DNA of 64,000 nt from Umezawaea sp049997955. GTDB lineage: Bacteria; Actinomycetota; Actinomycetes; Mycobacteriales; Pseudonocardiaceae. The stretch covers positions 124,001 through 188,000 of the forward strand of contig JAEBDY010000015.1 of NCBI GenBank assembly GCA_049997955.1. The letters run 5' to 3'. Positions 34,055 to 43,199 of this stretch are shown here, in pieces. The notes beneath the pieces are model-generated. The model ran no database searches, was not told where the DNA came from, and saw only the letters and a program-made list of their open reading frames with translations. Position 1 is the first letter of the stretch, and each line of letters begins with the position of its first letter. Position numbers and translations under genes: made by a program.

Positions 34055-34085
34055 CGGGCGTGTCCGGCACGGCCGAACACGCCCG
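34055..34085 (-). terminator. Terminator of the HelD gene
   Basis: CGGGCGTGT (34055-34063) pairs perfectly with ACACGCCCG (34077-34085), with further CGGC/GCCG pairing on both sides. It lies 6 bp beyond the HelD stop. Confidence 0.7.
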
Positions 34086-34090
34086 TCGGC

Positions 34091-36145
34091 TCAGCGCAGG
34101 CTCTTCAGCGACTCCGGCAGCGGCGCGGTGTGCAGCACGCCGAGCCGTTGCGTCGCGCGGGTCAGCGCCACGTACCGCTCCCCCGGCGTCATCAGGTGCG
34201 GCTCGACCACCAGCACGGTGTCGAACTCCAGCCCCTTCGCCTCGCGGGGCGTGATCACCGGGCCGTCCAGCTCCACGCCCTCCGGCGCGATGACCACGAC
34301 CGTCCCCCCGTGCCGCTCGGCCAACCGCCGGGCGAGCGCGGCGGGCAGGTCGTCGACCAGCTCGGCCCACGGCAGGATCCCGTTGTGCCGCACGGACCTC
34401 GGCGGCGTCGCGGTCGGGTTCACCTCGGCCAGCGCGGCCGTGGCGACGTCCATGATCTCGGCGGGCGTGCGGTAGTTCACCGCCAGCTCGCGGTAGGCCC
34501 AGCGGTCGGCCGCGTACCGGTCGAGCATCTCGGCCCAGGTCCGCGCGCCCGCGGCGGACTGCCGCTGCGACAGGTCGCCGACGATCGTGAAGGACTTGCT
34601 GGGGCAGCGGCGGAACAGCACCCGCCAGTCCATCTCGGACAGTTCCTGCGCCTCGTCGACCACGACGTGCCCGTAGGTCCACTCGCGGTCGGCCGCCGCG
34701 CGCTCGGCGAGGTAGCGGTGGTCGCGCTCGGTGTGCCGCTGGGCCAGGTGCTCGGCGTCGATCAGGTCGACCGCGCGCAGCAGGTCGGGGTCCATGGTCG
34801 GGTCGGTGTCGAGGATCTCCAGCACGCCCTGCGCGTACTCCTGCTCGGCCTTCTCCTCCTTGGGCTTGAGCGCGTGCTCGCCCAGCAGCTCGGCGGCCTC
34901 GTCCAGCAGCGGCACGTCCGACACCGTCCACGCCTTGCCGATCTCGCGGTGCAGCTCCGGCACGCCCAGCTCCGCGCAGCGCTCGGCGGACTCGTAGAAC
35001 TCGGCCAGGAACCGGCGCGGGGTCAGCGCGGGCCACAGCACGTCGACCGCGGCCCGCAGCTCGCGGTGGGCGAACAGCTCCCGCCGCACGTCCCGCTTGA
35101 CGCCGTCCCACGGCTCGTCGATCTCGGCCAGCGCCGCGTCGAGCAGCACGTCCACCAGCGCCTCGTGGAAGACCGCGCGGGAGTGGTTGTGCACCAGGCC
35201 GGCAGCGCGGGCGGTGGTGCGCGCCTTGGCCGTCAGCGCCGCGTCCAGGTCGATGACGGCGTGCTCCAGCTCGATCGGGATCGGCTCGTCCGGCAGTTCC
35301 TGCCGCTGCGCCACGGCCGCGACGAGCACGTCCACGATCTCCAGGCTCCCCTTGCGCCGCTGGACGTCCGGCGTGTCCTCGCGGACGGTCCGCAGCCGCG
35401 GCATGAGGTCGCCGGGCGAGGCGAACACCACGTCGGTCTCGCCGAGCGACGGCAGGACGTTGCCGATGTAGCTCAGGAACCCCGAGTTGGGCCCGACGAT
35501 CAGCACGCCGCGCTTGGAGAGCCGGTCGCGCTGCGTGTAGAGCAGGTACGCGACGCGGTGCAGCGCGACGGCGGTCTTGCCCGTGCCGGGACCGCCCTCG
35601 ACCACCAGCACGCCCTGGTGGTCGAGCCGGATGATCTCGTCCTGCTCGACCTGGATCGTCGCGACGATGTCGCGCATCACCTCCTCGCGCGGCGCGTCCA
35701 ACGCGGCCGTCAGCGCGACGCCGTCCAGCTTCAGCTCGTCGTCGTGGAAGTCGTGCAACCGCCTGCCGCGCGTGTGGAAGTGCCGCCGCCTGACCAGCCC
35801 TTCCGGCACGGCGGCCGTGGCCACGTAGAACGGGCGGGCGGCGGGCGCGCGCCAGTCGGTCAACAACGGCTCGTAATCATCGCGCTCGTCGAACAACCCG
35901 ACCCGCCCGATGTACGTGCGACTACCGTCGACGTGGTCGGTCCGCCCGAAGCACAGCCCGTCATCAGCGATCCGCAACCTGCTGAGCTGGTCGGACAACG
36001 TCCGCACAGCCACCTCGCGCTGCCAGCGCTGCGCGGTGGTGTCCCCGAGCGCCTCCTCCAGCGCACGCAACGCCACGGCCCGTTGGGCATCCAACTTCTC
36101 GTACAGGAATGCGACGCGTTCGCGTTCCGCGAGCAATTCCTCCAT
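34091..36145 (-). CDS. helD: HelD-like RNA polymerase-recycling ATPase (UvrD-type fold)
   Basis: A 684-residue protein of the actinobacterial HelD (class II) family, which enters the RNA polymerase channels, displaces nucleic acid and in some species protects against rifamycins. The N-terminal coiled-coil arm is seen in EELLAERERVAFLYEKLDAQRA; Walker A is GGPGTGKTAVAL (185-195); Walker B is HVVVDEAQELSEMDW; motif III-VI elements include VGDLSQRQSAAG and REAKGLEFDTVLV and YVALTRATQRL. Upstream is an AT-rich promoter-like region (36146-36230). I looked for and did not see the rifamycin-associated palindrome that precedes some resistance-linked copies. Confidence 0.9.
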   Translation of the reverse strand: MEELLAERERVAFLYEKLDAQRAVALRALEEALGDTTAQRWQREVAVRTLSDQLSRLRIADDGLCFGRTDHVDGSRTYIGRVGLFDERDDYEPLLTDWRAPAARPFYVATAAVPEGLVRRRHFHTRGRRLHDFHDDELKLDGVALTAALDAPREEVMRDIVATIQVEQDEIIRLDHQGVLVVEGGPGTGKTAVALHRVAYLLYTQRDRLSKRGVLIVGPNSGFLSYIGNVLPSLGETDVVFASPGDLMPRLRTVREDTPDVQRRKGSLEIVDVLVAAVAQRQELPDEPIPIELEHAVIDLDAALTAKARTTARAAGLVHNHSRAVFHEALVDVLLDAALAEIDEPWDGVKRDVRRELFAHRELRAAVDVLWPALTPRRFLAEFYESAERCAELGVPELHREIGKAWTVSDVPLLDEAAELLGEHALKPKEEKAEQEYAQGVLEILDTDPTMDPDLLRAVDLIDAEHLAQRHTERDHRYLAERAAADREWTYGHVVVDEAQELSEMDWRVLFRRCPSKSFTIVGDLSQRQSAAGARTWAEMLDRYAADRWAYRELAVNYRTPAEIMDVATAALAEVNPTATPPRSVRHNGILPWAELVDDLPAALARRLAERHGGTVVVIAPEGVELDGPVITPREAKGLEFDTVLVVEPHLMTPGERYVALTRATQRLGVLHTAPLPESLKSLR

Positions 36146-36695
36146 GTGACGCCCAATCCTTTCGTGCTATAATCAATACAAGTCCACACATTACAAAAAT
36201 GTGCCGACTTTCTATTCTCTCCCCTTTGTCAAGCGAGCCCGCACCAGCACCGCGACCGCACACGACGAGGACCCGCCCGCAGCAAGAGACGCGAAGCCGC
36301 AACCGGACGACCCACCCGCGCAGGCCGGTCGAGCACCAGACGGAACTCCCACCACCACGCGGAAGCACGCACCAAGCAGCCGCCCGCACTTCCCCCGTCC
36401 CCCCGATCCGAAGCGCCCTCGTCTTCGATCTTCGTTTGTCAAGGCATCTTTCCCGCCTTGACAAATCAAGGTCGAAGATCGAGACGATGACGCGAGCGGG
36501 GTGACGAGCCCAGGGCAAGATCCGGCCCCAACGGAGCAACGCGAACAGGGCAACGCAAGCAGAACAGCCCAAGCAGGACCAAGCGACCAGCGCCGCAGCC
36601 AAGCCGCCTACTTCGCCCCGACGCTCACGAGGACCACAGCCGAGTCGACCACCCCGAACCCCCTGACCCCGAGGCGATCACCACCTCGCCCCCCG
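36146..36695. other. Intergenic region: HelD promoter area and T-depleted tract with hairpin element
   Basis: The left 90 bp are AT-rich and probably hold the HelD promoter; CACATT (36187-36192) and AATGTG (36198-36203) form a small inverted repeat there. From about 36240 the + strand is almost free of T: I count 2 T in 36241-36360 and none in 36541-36600, while A and C dominate. The dispersed hairpin element lies inside this tract. Open frames on the minus strand are long only because stop codons need A on that strand. Confidence 0.7.
36360..36501. repeat. Dispersed hairpin element, copy 1
   Basis: The core (36401-36501) aligns without gaps to 63154-63254 with 12 differences in 101 positions. 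A 9-bp block, CGGAAGCAC (36360-36368), is also shared 32 bp upstream. The stem pairs 36423-36445 with 36455-36477 around the loop ATCTTTCCC: the inner 11 bp are perfect and the outer 12 include one mismatch and two G-T wobbles. An alternative register pairs 36425-36434 with 36473-36482. Confidence 0.85.
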
Positions 36696-37514
36696 TCACA
36701 GCGCGGTCAGGGATTCCGCGACTGGAACCCGCTGCCGCTTCAGCGGCACGACCAGCGGCGTCCCGGTCTCCGGGTCGGGCACCACCCGGCACGGCAGGCC
36801 GAACACGTCCTCGACCAGGTCGGCCGTGACGATGTCGGACGGGTTCCCCTGCGCCACGATGCCCTCGCCGGGCTTCATCGCGATCAGGTGGGTGGCGTAG
36901 CGGCACGCCTGGTTGAGGTCGTGCAGCACGGCCACCAGCGTGTGGCCGTTCTCCTCGTGCAGGTCGGCGCACAGGTCGAGCACCTCGATCTGGTGCGCGA
37001 TGTCGAGGAACGTCGTGGGCTCGTCCAGCAGCAGGATCGCGGTCTCCTGCGCCAGCACCATCGCGAGCCACACCCGCTGCCGCTGGCCGCCGGACAGCTC
37101 GTCGAGCATCCGGTCGGACAGGTCCAGCACGTTGGTCAGCCGCATCGCGTCGGTGACCACCCGCTCGTCCTGCGCCGACCACTGCTTGAGCAGCCGCTGG
37201 TGCGGGTACCGGCCGCGCGCCACCAGCTCGCCGACGGTGATGCCGCCCGGCGCGGTGGAGGTCTGCGGCAGCAGGCCGAGCCTGCGCGCGACCTCCTTGG
37301 ACTTGTAGGCCGTGATGACCTGGCCGTCCAGGTAGACCGCGCCCGCCGTCGGCTTCAGCATGCGCGCCAACGCCTTCAGCAGCGTCGACTTGCCGCACGC
37401 GTTCGGGCCGACGATGACCGTGAACGAGCCGTCGGGGATGACGACGCCGAGTCCTTCGGCGACCAGGCGCTCGTCGTAGGCGAGCGTCAGGTCCTCCGCG
37501 CGCAGTCGGGTCAT
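36696..37514 (-). CDS. Iron-siderophore ABC importer, ATP-binding protein (FecE/FhuC-like)
   Basis: A 272-residue ATPase for ferric-siderophore import. Walker A is GPNACGKST, the signature is LSGGQRQRVWLAM, Walker B is ILLLDEPTTFLD and the switch His is in AVLHDLNQA. The PTSFLDIxHQIEVL form is typical of FhuC/FepC ATPases. The start overlaps the second permease stop by 4 bp (ATGA), so this is the last gene of a three-gene operon. Substrate delivery is probably by the binding protein at 60000-61031. Confidence 0.95.
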   Translation of the reverse strand: MTRLRAEDLTLAYDERLVAEGLGVVIPDGSFTVIVGPNACGKSTLLKALARMLKPTAGAVYLDGQVITAYKSKEVARRLGLLPQTSTAPGGITVGELVARGRYPHQRLLKQWSAQDERVVTDAMRLTNVLDLSDRMLDELSGGQRQRVWLAMVLAQETAILLLDEPTTFLDIAHQIEVLDLCADLHEENGHTLVAVLHDLNQACRYATHLIAMKPGEGIVAQGNPSDIVTADLVEDVFGLPCRVVPDPETGTPLVVPLKRQRVPVAESLTAL

Positions 37515-38557
37515 CGTGCGATCCCCCTTCGCCATTCGTGCGCCAGCAGCCAGATCAGGTAGAACCCGCCGATCGCGCCGGTCGCGATGCCGACCGGCAG
37601 CTGGGCGGGCGAGAACAGCCGTTGCACCGCGAAGTCGCCCGCGGTGAGCAGCAGCGCACCCATGAGCGCCGCCGGGACGAGGCCCGCTCCCGCGGTCCTG
37701 GCGAGCCTGCGGGCCAGCTGCGGAGCGGCGAGCGCGAGGAACGACACCGGGCCCGCGGCGGCCGTGGCCACGGCCGCCAGTCCGACGCTGATCGCGATCA
37801 GCGCGAGCCGGGTGCGCTCGGAGTCGACGCCGAGGCCCTTGGCGGTGGCGTCGCCCATCTCCATCAGCGCCAGCCTGCGGCCGAAGTGCAGGGCGAGCGG
37901 CAGCAGCACCGCGACCGCGAGGCCCACCACCTGGACGTGGTCCCAGCCGCGGCCGTTGAGCCCGCCGACCTGCCACGCCTGGGCCGCGATGGCGTCGGTC
38001 AGCGAGGCACGGGTGATCAGGTACTTGTTGAACGACAGCATGATGAAGCTGATCCCGATGCCGATGAGGATCAGCCGGAACCCCTGCACGCCCTGCCTGA
38101 ACGCCAGCAGGTAGACGACGACCGAGGTCAGCACGCCACCGACCACGGCGCCCGCGCCGATCTGGGCCATGCTGCCGTCGACCAGCACGATCACCAGGAT
38201 CGCGCCGGTCGCCGAGCCCTGCACGAACCCGATGATGTCCGGGCTGGCCAGCGGGTTCCCGGACAGGCTCTGGAGGATCGCGCCGCTGACCGCGAGCGCG
38301 GCGCCGACCAGGACGCCCGTCACCAGCCGCGGCAGCCGCAGCGTGAGCACGATGAAGTCGGACGCGCCGTCGCCCTGGCCGACCAGGGACCGCACGACCT
38401 CGCCGACGGTCAGCTCGAAGTCGCCGGTGGTCAGCGTGACCAGTCCGATCCCCACGACGGCGAGCAGCAGCGCGAAGGACACCAGGACCGTGCGCTCGGC
38501 GACCCGGAACGAGACGTGGCCGGTCCGGACGACCCGGCCCTTCACCGGCGCGCTCAC
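37511..38557 (-). CDS. Iron-siderophore ABC importer permease (FecD/FepG-like)
   Basis: A 348-residue FecCD-family permease with about ten membrane helices. Recognisable are LRLPRLVTGVLVGAALAVSGAILQ, SGNPLASPDIIG and the ATPase-coupling region ATAKGLGVDSERTRL. It pairs with the preceding permease as the two halves of the importer channel. The GTG start at 38557 overlaps the upstream permease stop by 4 bp (GTGA). Confidence 0.94.
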   Translation of the reverse strand: MSAPVKGRVVRTGHVSFRVAERTVLVSFALLLAVVGIGLVTLTTGDFELTVGEVVRSLVGQGDGASDFIVLTLRLPRLVTGVLVGAALAVSGAILQSLSGNPLASPDIIGFVQGSATGAILVIVLVDGSMAQIGAGAVVGGVLTSVVVYLLAFRQGVQGFRLILIGIGISFIMLSFNKYLITRASLTDAIAAQAWQVGGLNGRGWDHVQVVGLAVAVLLPLALHFGRRLALMEMGDATAKGLGVDSERTRLALIAISVGLAAVATAAAGPVSFLALAAPQLARRLARTAGAGLVPAALMGALLLTAGDFAVQRLFSPAQLPVGIATGAIGGFYLIWLLAHEWRRGIAR

Positions 38558-39588
38558 AGCTCGGCCAGCTTCCGGCGGCGGCACAGGGCGATGAACACCG
38601 GGGCGCCGATGAACGCCGTCACGATGCCGACCTGCAACTCGGCGGGCGCGATGACCACGCGCCCCACGACGTCCGCGCCGATCAGCAGGATCGGGGCCAG
38701 CACCAGCGAGTACGGCAGCACCCAGCGCTGGTCGGACCCGGCGATCATCCGGGCCACGTGCGGGATGGTCAGGCCGATGAACGCGATGGGACCCGCGGCG
38801 GCCGTGGCCGCGCCGCACAGCAGCGTGACCGCGAGAGCGCCGAGGGCGCGGGTGCGGCCGAGGTTCGCGCCCAGCGCCTTGCCGGTCTGGTCGCCGAGCG
38901 CCAGCACGTTGAGCGACCTGGCCAGACCGAGCGCGAGCCCGACGCCGACGAGGATGAACGGGGCGACCTGCGTGACGGCGTCCATCTTGCGGCCCGCCAG
39001 GGCGCCGACGTCCCAGAAGCGGAAGGCGTTGAACGCCTGCGTGTCCAGCACCAGCACGGCGGAGACGAAGGCCACCAGCACGGCGGTGATCGCCGCGCCC
39101 GCCAGCACCAGCCGTTCCGGTGTGGCGGCCGCCCGGCCGGAGGAGCCGAGGACGTAGACGACGACCGACGCGGCGGCGGCGCCCGCGAAGGCGAACCAGA
39201 TGTAGCCGGAGACGGTCGTGACGCCGGTGAACGCGATGGCGACGACCACGGCGGCCGAGGCGCCCATCTCGACGCCGAGCAGGCCGGGGTCGGCGAGCGG
39301 GTTGCGGGTCAGCGCCTGCATCAGCGCGCCGGCGAGGCCGAGCGCGCCGCCGACGAGCAGACCCATGACGCCGCGGGGGACGCGCAGGTCGTGGATGATC
39401 ACGGCCTCGGTCGAGCCGTCGTTGTGCAGCAGGACCTGCCAGGTGGAGCCGAACGGGATGTCGCGCGTGCCGACCCACAGGCTCAGCACGAACACGAAGA
39501 CGAGGACCCCGACGGCGACGAGCAGACCCACCGCGCGGACCGCGTGGCGGGTGCCGCCTCGTGGTCGGACCTGCACCGCGGTGCCCAC
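38554..39588 (-). CDS. Iron-siderophore ABC importer permease (FecC/FepD-like)
   Basis: A 344-residue FecCD-family permease, the first gene of the importer operon. It has LRVPRGVMGLLVGGALGLAGALMQ, TRNPLADPGLLGV and the coupling segment QTGKALGANLGRTRAL, with about ten membrane helices. The GTG start at 39588 follows AGGGGGA on the minus strand. An iron box (39633-39651) lies 45 bp upstream, so expression is expected to rise in iron deficiency. Confidence 0.94.
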   Translation of the reverse strand: MGTAVQVRPRGGTRHAVRAVGLLVAVGVLVFVFVLSLWVGTRDIPFGSTWQVLLHNDGSTEAVIIHDLRVPRGVMGLLVGGALGLAGALMQALTRNPLADPGLLGVEMGASAAVVVAIAFTGVTTVSGYIWFAFAGAAAASVVVYVLGSSGRAAATPERLVLAGAAITAVLVAFVSAVLVLDTQAFNAFRFWDVGALAGRKMDAVTQVAPFILVGVGLALGLARSLNVLALGDQTGKALGANLGRTRALGALAVTLLCGAATAAAGPIAFIGLTIPHVARMIAGSDQRWVLPYSLVLAPILLIGADVVGRVVIAPAELQVGIVTAFIGAPVFIALCRRRKLAEL

Positions 39589-39632
39589 CGCATCCCCCTG
39601 TGTCGAAGCCGACCTCCTGGCCGCCCACCAGA

Positions 39633-39651
39633 TTAGCGTAGCCTTACCTAC
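39633..39651. promoter_or_regulatory. Iron box (IdeR/DmdR type) between importer and exporter operons
   Basis: TTAGCGTAGCCTTACCTAC matches the IdeR/DmdR consensus TTAGGTTAGSCTAACCTAA at 15 of 19 positions. It lies between the divergent importer (start 39588) and exporter-fold (start 39690) operons and could control both. Confidence 0.7.
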
Positions 39652-39689
39652 CGTCCCGTTCGGCCGTCCGAATTGTTTGAGGTGGGTCA

Positions 39690-41381
39690 GTGCGCGCCGC
39701 AGAACCGACGGGTCGCGATGTCCTGAAGTCCGCGCTCAAGGGCCAGTGGCGCGACGTCACCAAGGCGTCCGTCGCCGGAGCGGGCCACCAGGCGGGTGAG
39801 GCGCTGGTGCCGGTGATCATCGGCGTGGTGATCGACCGCGCGGTGTCGACCGGCGCGACCGCCGAGCTGGTGTGGTGGCTGGTGGCGCTGGGCGTGGTGT
39901 TCGCGGTGCTGTCGTTCAGCTTCCGCGTCAGCCTGCAGGCGGGCGAACTGGCCTCCGAGCAGGCGGCGCACGCGTTGCGCGTCCGGTTGACCACCCGCGT
40001 GCTCGACCACCGCGGCGGCGCCGAGACCGGCAGGCTCGCCGGCGGGCTGGTCACCATCGCCACCAGCGACGCGCTGCGGGTCGGCCACGTGAACCGCGCG
40101 CTGCCCACGGCGGTCGCGGCGGGCACGGGCCTGCTGGTCGGCGCCGTCGCGCTGCTGCGGGTCTCCGTGGTCCTCGGACTCGTGGTGCTGATCGCCACTC
40201 CCCTGCTGCTGGGCCTCGCGCACCTGCTCGGCAAGCCACTGGAGCGGCGCAGCGAGGCCGAGCAGGAACGGGCGGCGCACGCGTCCGGCATCGCCGCCGA
40301 CCTGGTCGCGGGCCTGCGGGCGCTCAAGGGCATCGGCGCCGAGCGCGCCGCCGTCGACCGGTACCGCGGCACCAGCCGGGGCTCGAAGGACGCGGCCATC
40401 CGCTCGGCCACCGCGCAGGCGTGGCTGGACGGCTCGATGCTCGCGGTCACCGGACTGCTGCTGGCGCTGATCGCGCTGGTCGGCGGCACGCTCGCGGCCA
40501 ACGGCTCGATCACGATCGGCGAACTGGTCGCCGCCGTCGGCCTCGCGCAGTTCCTGCTGTGGCCGCTGAACGTCATCTCGTGGGTCAACGGCGCGTTCGC
40601 GATGGGTCGGGCGTCGGCCGACCGGATCGCCGCCGTGCTCGCCGCGCCCGCCGCGCTGGAGACCGGTTCCGCCGCCGTGGCCACTCCGGTCGCGGGCGGT
40701 GTCCGGTTGCGGGGCCTGTCGCACGGCACGCTGCGCGGCGTCGACCTCGACATCGCGCCGGGCGAGCTGGTCGGCGTCGTGGCGGCCGACCCGGCGGACG
40801 CGACCGCGCTGCTGCACTGCCTGGCCCGCGAGGTCGACCCAACGTCGGGGTCCGTCGAACTGGACGGCGTCGCGCTGTCCACTGTGGATCCAGCGCAGGT
40901 GCGCAAGGCGATCCTCGTGGCCGCGCACGAGGCGGACCTGTTCTCCGACAGCGTGGTGGACAACATCCGCGCCGTCTCGGCCCAGCGGTCCGACATCGAC
41001 CTGGCCATGACCGCCGCGGCCGTGCACGACGTGGTCGAGGCGCTGCCGCAGGGCGCCGACACGGTCGTCGCCGAGCGCGGCCGGTCGCTGTCCGGCGGGC
41101 AGCGCCAACGCGTCGCGCTCGCCCGCGCGCTGGCCGCCGCTCCCCCCGTTCTGGTGGTGCACGACCCGACGACCGCGATCGACGCGGTCACGGAAATGGC
41201 GCTGGCGCGGGGGATCCGGGACATGCGCCGCGGCCGGACCACGATCGTCGTGTCGACCAGCCCGGCGCTGCTCGCGGTGGCCGACCGCGTCGTGGTGCTC
41301 ACCGGCGGCGAGCTGACCGCCGAGGGCACGCACGCCGACCTCGTGCGGCACGACGACTACCGCGCGGCGGTGCTGGCGTGA
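39690..41381 (+). CDS. ABC exporter-fold half-transporter with degenerate ATPase domain
   Basis: A 563-residue type-I exporter (TMD about 20-310, NBD about 340-563). The NBD is degenerate. At the Walker A position it reads VVAADPADATALL (about 363-375) with no GxxGxGKS/T. The Q-loop position has AAHEADLF, Walker B reads VLVVHDPTTAID with His491-Asp492 where Asp-Glu belongs, and the switch region is VSTSPALL without His. The signature LSGGQRQRVALARAL (about 466-480) is perfect. It can thus supply only the signature half of an ATP site. It overlaps its partner gene by 4 bp (GTGA) and lies downstream of the iron box, suggesting siderophore export or uptake (IrtAB/YbtPQ-like). Confidence 0.92.
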   Translation: MRAAEPTGRDVLKSALKGQWRDVTKASVAGAGHQAGEALVPVIIGVVIDRAVSTGATAELVWWLVALGVVFAVLSFSFRVSLQAGELASEQAAHALRVRLTTRVLDHRGGAETGRLAGGLVTIATSDALRVGHVNRALPTAVAAGTGLLVGAVALLRVSVVLGLVVLIATPLLLGLAHLLGKPLERRSEAEQERAAHASGIAADLVAGLRALKGIGAERAAVDRYRGTSRGSKDAAIRSATAQAWLDGSMLAVTGLLLALIALVGGTLAANGSITIGELVAAVGLAQFLLWPLNVISWVNGAFAMGRASADRIAAVLAAPAALETGSAAVATPVAGGVRLRGLSHGTLRGVDLDIAPGELVGVVAADPADATALLHCLAREVDPTSGSVELDGVALSTVDPAQVRKAILVAAHEADLFSDSVVDNIRAVSAQRSDIDLAMTAAAVHDVVEALPQGADTVVAERGRSLSGGQRQRVALARALAAAPPVLVVHDPTTAIDAVTEMALARGIRDMRRGRTTIVVSTSPALLAVADRVVVLTGGELTAEGTHADLVRHDDYRAAVLA

Positions 41382-43171
41382 CCACCTCCACCTCCACCGA
41401 GAACGAGGCCGCGACCCGCGTGGACGACCGCGAACTCCTCCCCACCGCGAGCGCCACCCGGACCTGGGCGGCCGTGCGGGCGCTGCTGCGCGAGCGCCGC
41501 CCGCTCACCGCGGCCACGATCGCCGTGCTGCTCGCGGGCACCGGCGTGGGCCTGGCCACCGCTCCCCTGCTGGGCGACATCGTCGACCTGGTCGCCACCC
41601 GGCAGCCGTCGACCGCGATCACCACGCCCGTCGTGCTGCTGGCGCTCGTCGCCGTGGCGCAGGGAGTCGCGACCGCGATCGGCGCGGCGCTGATCTCCCG
41701 GCTCGGCGAGGGCATGCTCGCCGAGCTGCGCGAGCGGTTCATCGACCGCGCGCTGAACCTGCCGCTGGAGCAGGTCGAACGCGCGGGCTCCGGCGACCTG
41801 ACGGCCCGCGTCACCGGTGACGTCACGAAGATCGCCGAGGCCGTGCGGCAGGCGCTGCCGCTGATGGCCCGGTCCGCGCTGACCATCGTGCTCACGCTGG
41901 CCGCGCTGGCCGTGCTGGACTGGCGGTTCGCGCTCGCCGTGCTCGTCGCCGCGCCGGTGCAGGTCCTCACGCTCCGCTGGTACGGCCGCGGCGCCAAGAC
42001 CATGTACGGCGCCGAGCGGATCGCGATCGGCGAGCAGCAGCAACAACTCCTGGAGACCATCGGCGGCTCGTCGACCGTGCGCGCCTTCGGGCTGGCCGAC
42101 GACCACGTTCGGCGGGTCACCGAGCGGTCCGGCGCGGCGGTCGGCACGACCATGCGGTGCATCCGCCTGCTGGGCGGCTTCTTCAGCAGGCTCAACCTCG
42201 CCGAGTACGTCGGCCTGTCCGCGTTGCTGATCACCGGGTTCTTCCTGGTGGGCGACGGCACCGCCACCATCGGCACGGCCACCGCCGCCGCGCTGTACTT
42301 CCACAGCCTGTTCAACCCGATCAACGCCGCCCTGTCCCTCGCCGACGACGCCCAGTCCGCGGCGGCCAGCCTGTCGCGGCTGGTCGGGGTCGCGGACCAG
42401 CCCGCGGTGTCGTCGGACGCCACCGGCGACGTGCCGACCGACACGACCGTCAAGGTCTCCGGCGTCTGCCACGCCTACGAGGCCGGCCACGACGTGCTGA
42501 CCGACGTCACCCTGGACGTGGCACCCGGTGAACGGGTCGCTCTCGTCGGCGCGAGCGGCGCGGGGAAGACCACCCTGGCCAAGCTGATCGCGGGCGTGCA
42601 CACGCCGACCCGCGGCACGATCACCTTCGGTGGCACCGACATCGTCGACCTCGGCCAGGCCGCGACCAGGCGGACCATCGCGCTCATCACCCAGGAGGTC
42701 CACGTCTTCTCGGGTCCGCTCGCCGACGACCTCCGGCTGGCGAAGCCCACCGCCACCGACGCCGAGGTGCACGCCGCGCTGGACCGGGTCGGCGCGCTCG
42801 GCTGGGCGCGGTCGCTTCCCGACGGTCTGGCCACCGTCGTCGGCGAGGGCAGCCACCGGCTCACCACCGCGCAGGCCCAACAGCTGGCCCTGGCCCGCCT
42901 GGTGCTCGCCGACCCGCCGATCGCCGTGCTGGACGAGGCCACCGCCGACGCGGGCAGCGCGGGCGCGCGGGTCCTGGAAACCGCCGCCACGGCCGCCCTG
43001 GAAGGTCGCAGCGGCCTCCTCGTGGCCCACCGCCTGACCCAGGCGGCGAGCGCGGACCGCATCGTCGTGCTGGACCACGGCCGCGTCGTGGAAACCGGTA
43101 CGCACACCGAACTGGTGGCCGCGGGCGGCCGGTACGCGGAACTGTGGACGGCCTGGTCGGACCAGCGCTAG
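41378..43171 (+). CDS. ABC exporter-fold half-transporter, partner with intact Walker motifs but no LSGGQ
   Basis: A 597-residue type-I exporter half. Membrane domain about 35-335; NBD about 355-597. Walker A GASGAGKTT (about 391), Q-loop ALITQEVHVF, Walker B IAVLDEATAD and the switch His in VAHRLTQ are all intact. The signature is replaced by HRLTTAQAQQLALARL (about 493-508). Together with the upstream protein only one complete ATP site can form: these Walker motifs plus the partner's LSGGQ. It starts at GTG 41378 and is clearly cotranscribed with its partner. Its substrate is presumably the locus siderophore. Confidence 0.93.
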   Translation: MTTSTSTENEAATRVDDRELLPTASATRTWAAVRALLRERRPLTAATIAVLLAGTGVGLATAPLLGDIVDLVATRQPSTAITTPVVLLALVAVAQGVATAIGAALISRLGEGMLAELRERFIDRALNLPLEQVERAGSGDLTARVTGDVTKIAEAVRQALPLMARSALTIVLTLAALAVLDWRFALAVLVAAPVQVLTLRWYGRGAKTMYGAERIAIGEQQQQLLETIGGSSTVRAFGLADDHVRRVTERSGAAVGTTMRCIRLLGGFFSRLNLAEYVGLSALLITGFFLVGDGTATIGTATAAALYFHSLFNPINAALSLADDAQSAAASLSRLVGVADQPAVSSDATGDVPTDTTVKVSGVCHAYEAGHDVLTDVTLDVAPGERVALVGASGAGKTTLAKLIAGVHTPTRGTITFGGTDIVDLGQAATRRTIALITQEVHVFSGPLADDLRLAKPTATDAEVHAALDRVGALGWARSLPDGLATVVGEGSHRLTTAQAQQLALARLVLADPPIAVLDEATADAGSAGARVLETAATAALEGRSGLLVAHRLTQAASADRIVVLDHGRVVETGTHTELVAAGGRYAELWTAWSDQR

Positions 43172-43199
43172 GAGGCCGCGCAGCTCCACGAGGTGAGGC

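Noticed and set aside
36146..36230. A rifamycin-associated element upstream of HelD, which would tie it to antibiotic resistance
   Set aside because: I looked for the palindrome and saw only an AT-rich promoter-like region with a small inverted repeat.
36403..36500. Similar peptide sequence on the minus strand in both copies of the hairpin element (LSRRERCLDKRR)
   Set aside because: The surrounding reading frames share nothing, and the nucleotide differences preserve base pairing rather than the peptide, so a structured element explains the similarity better.
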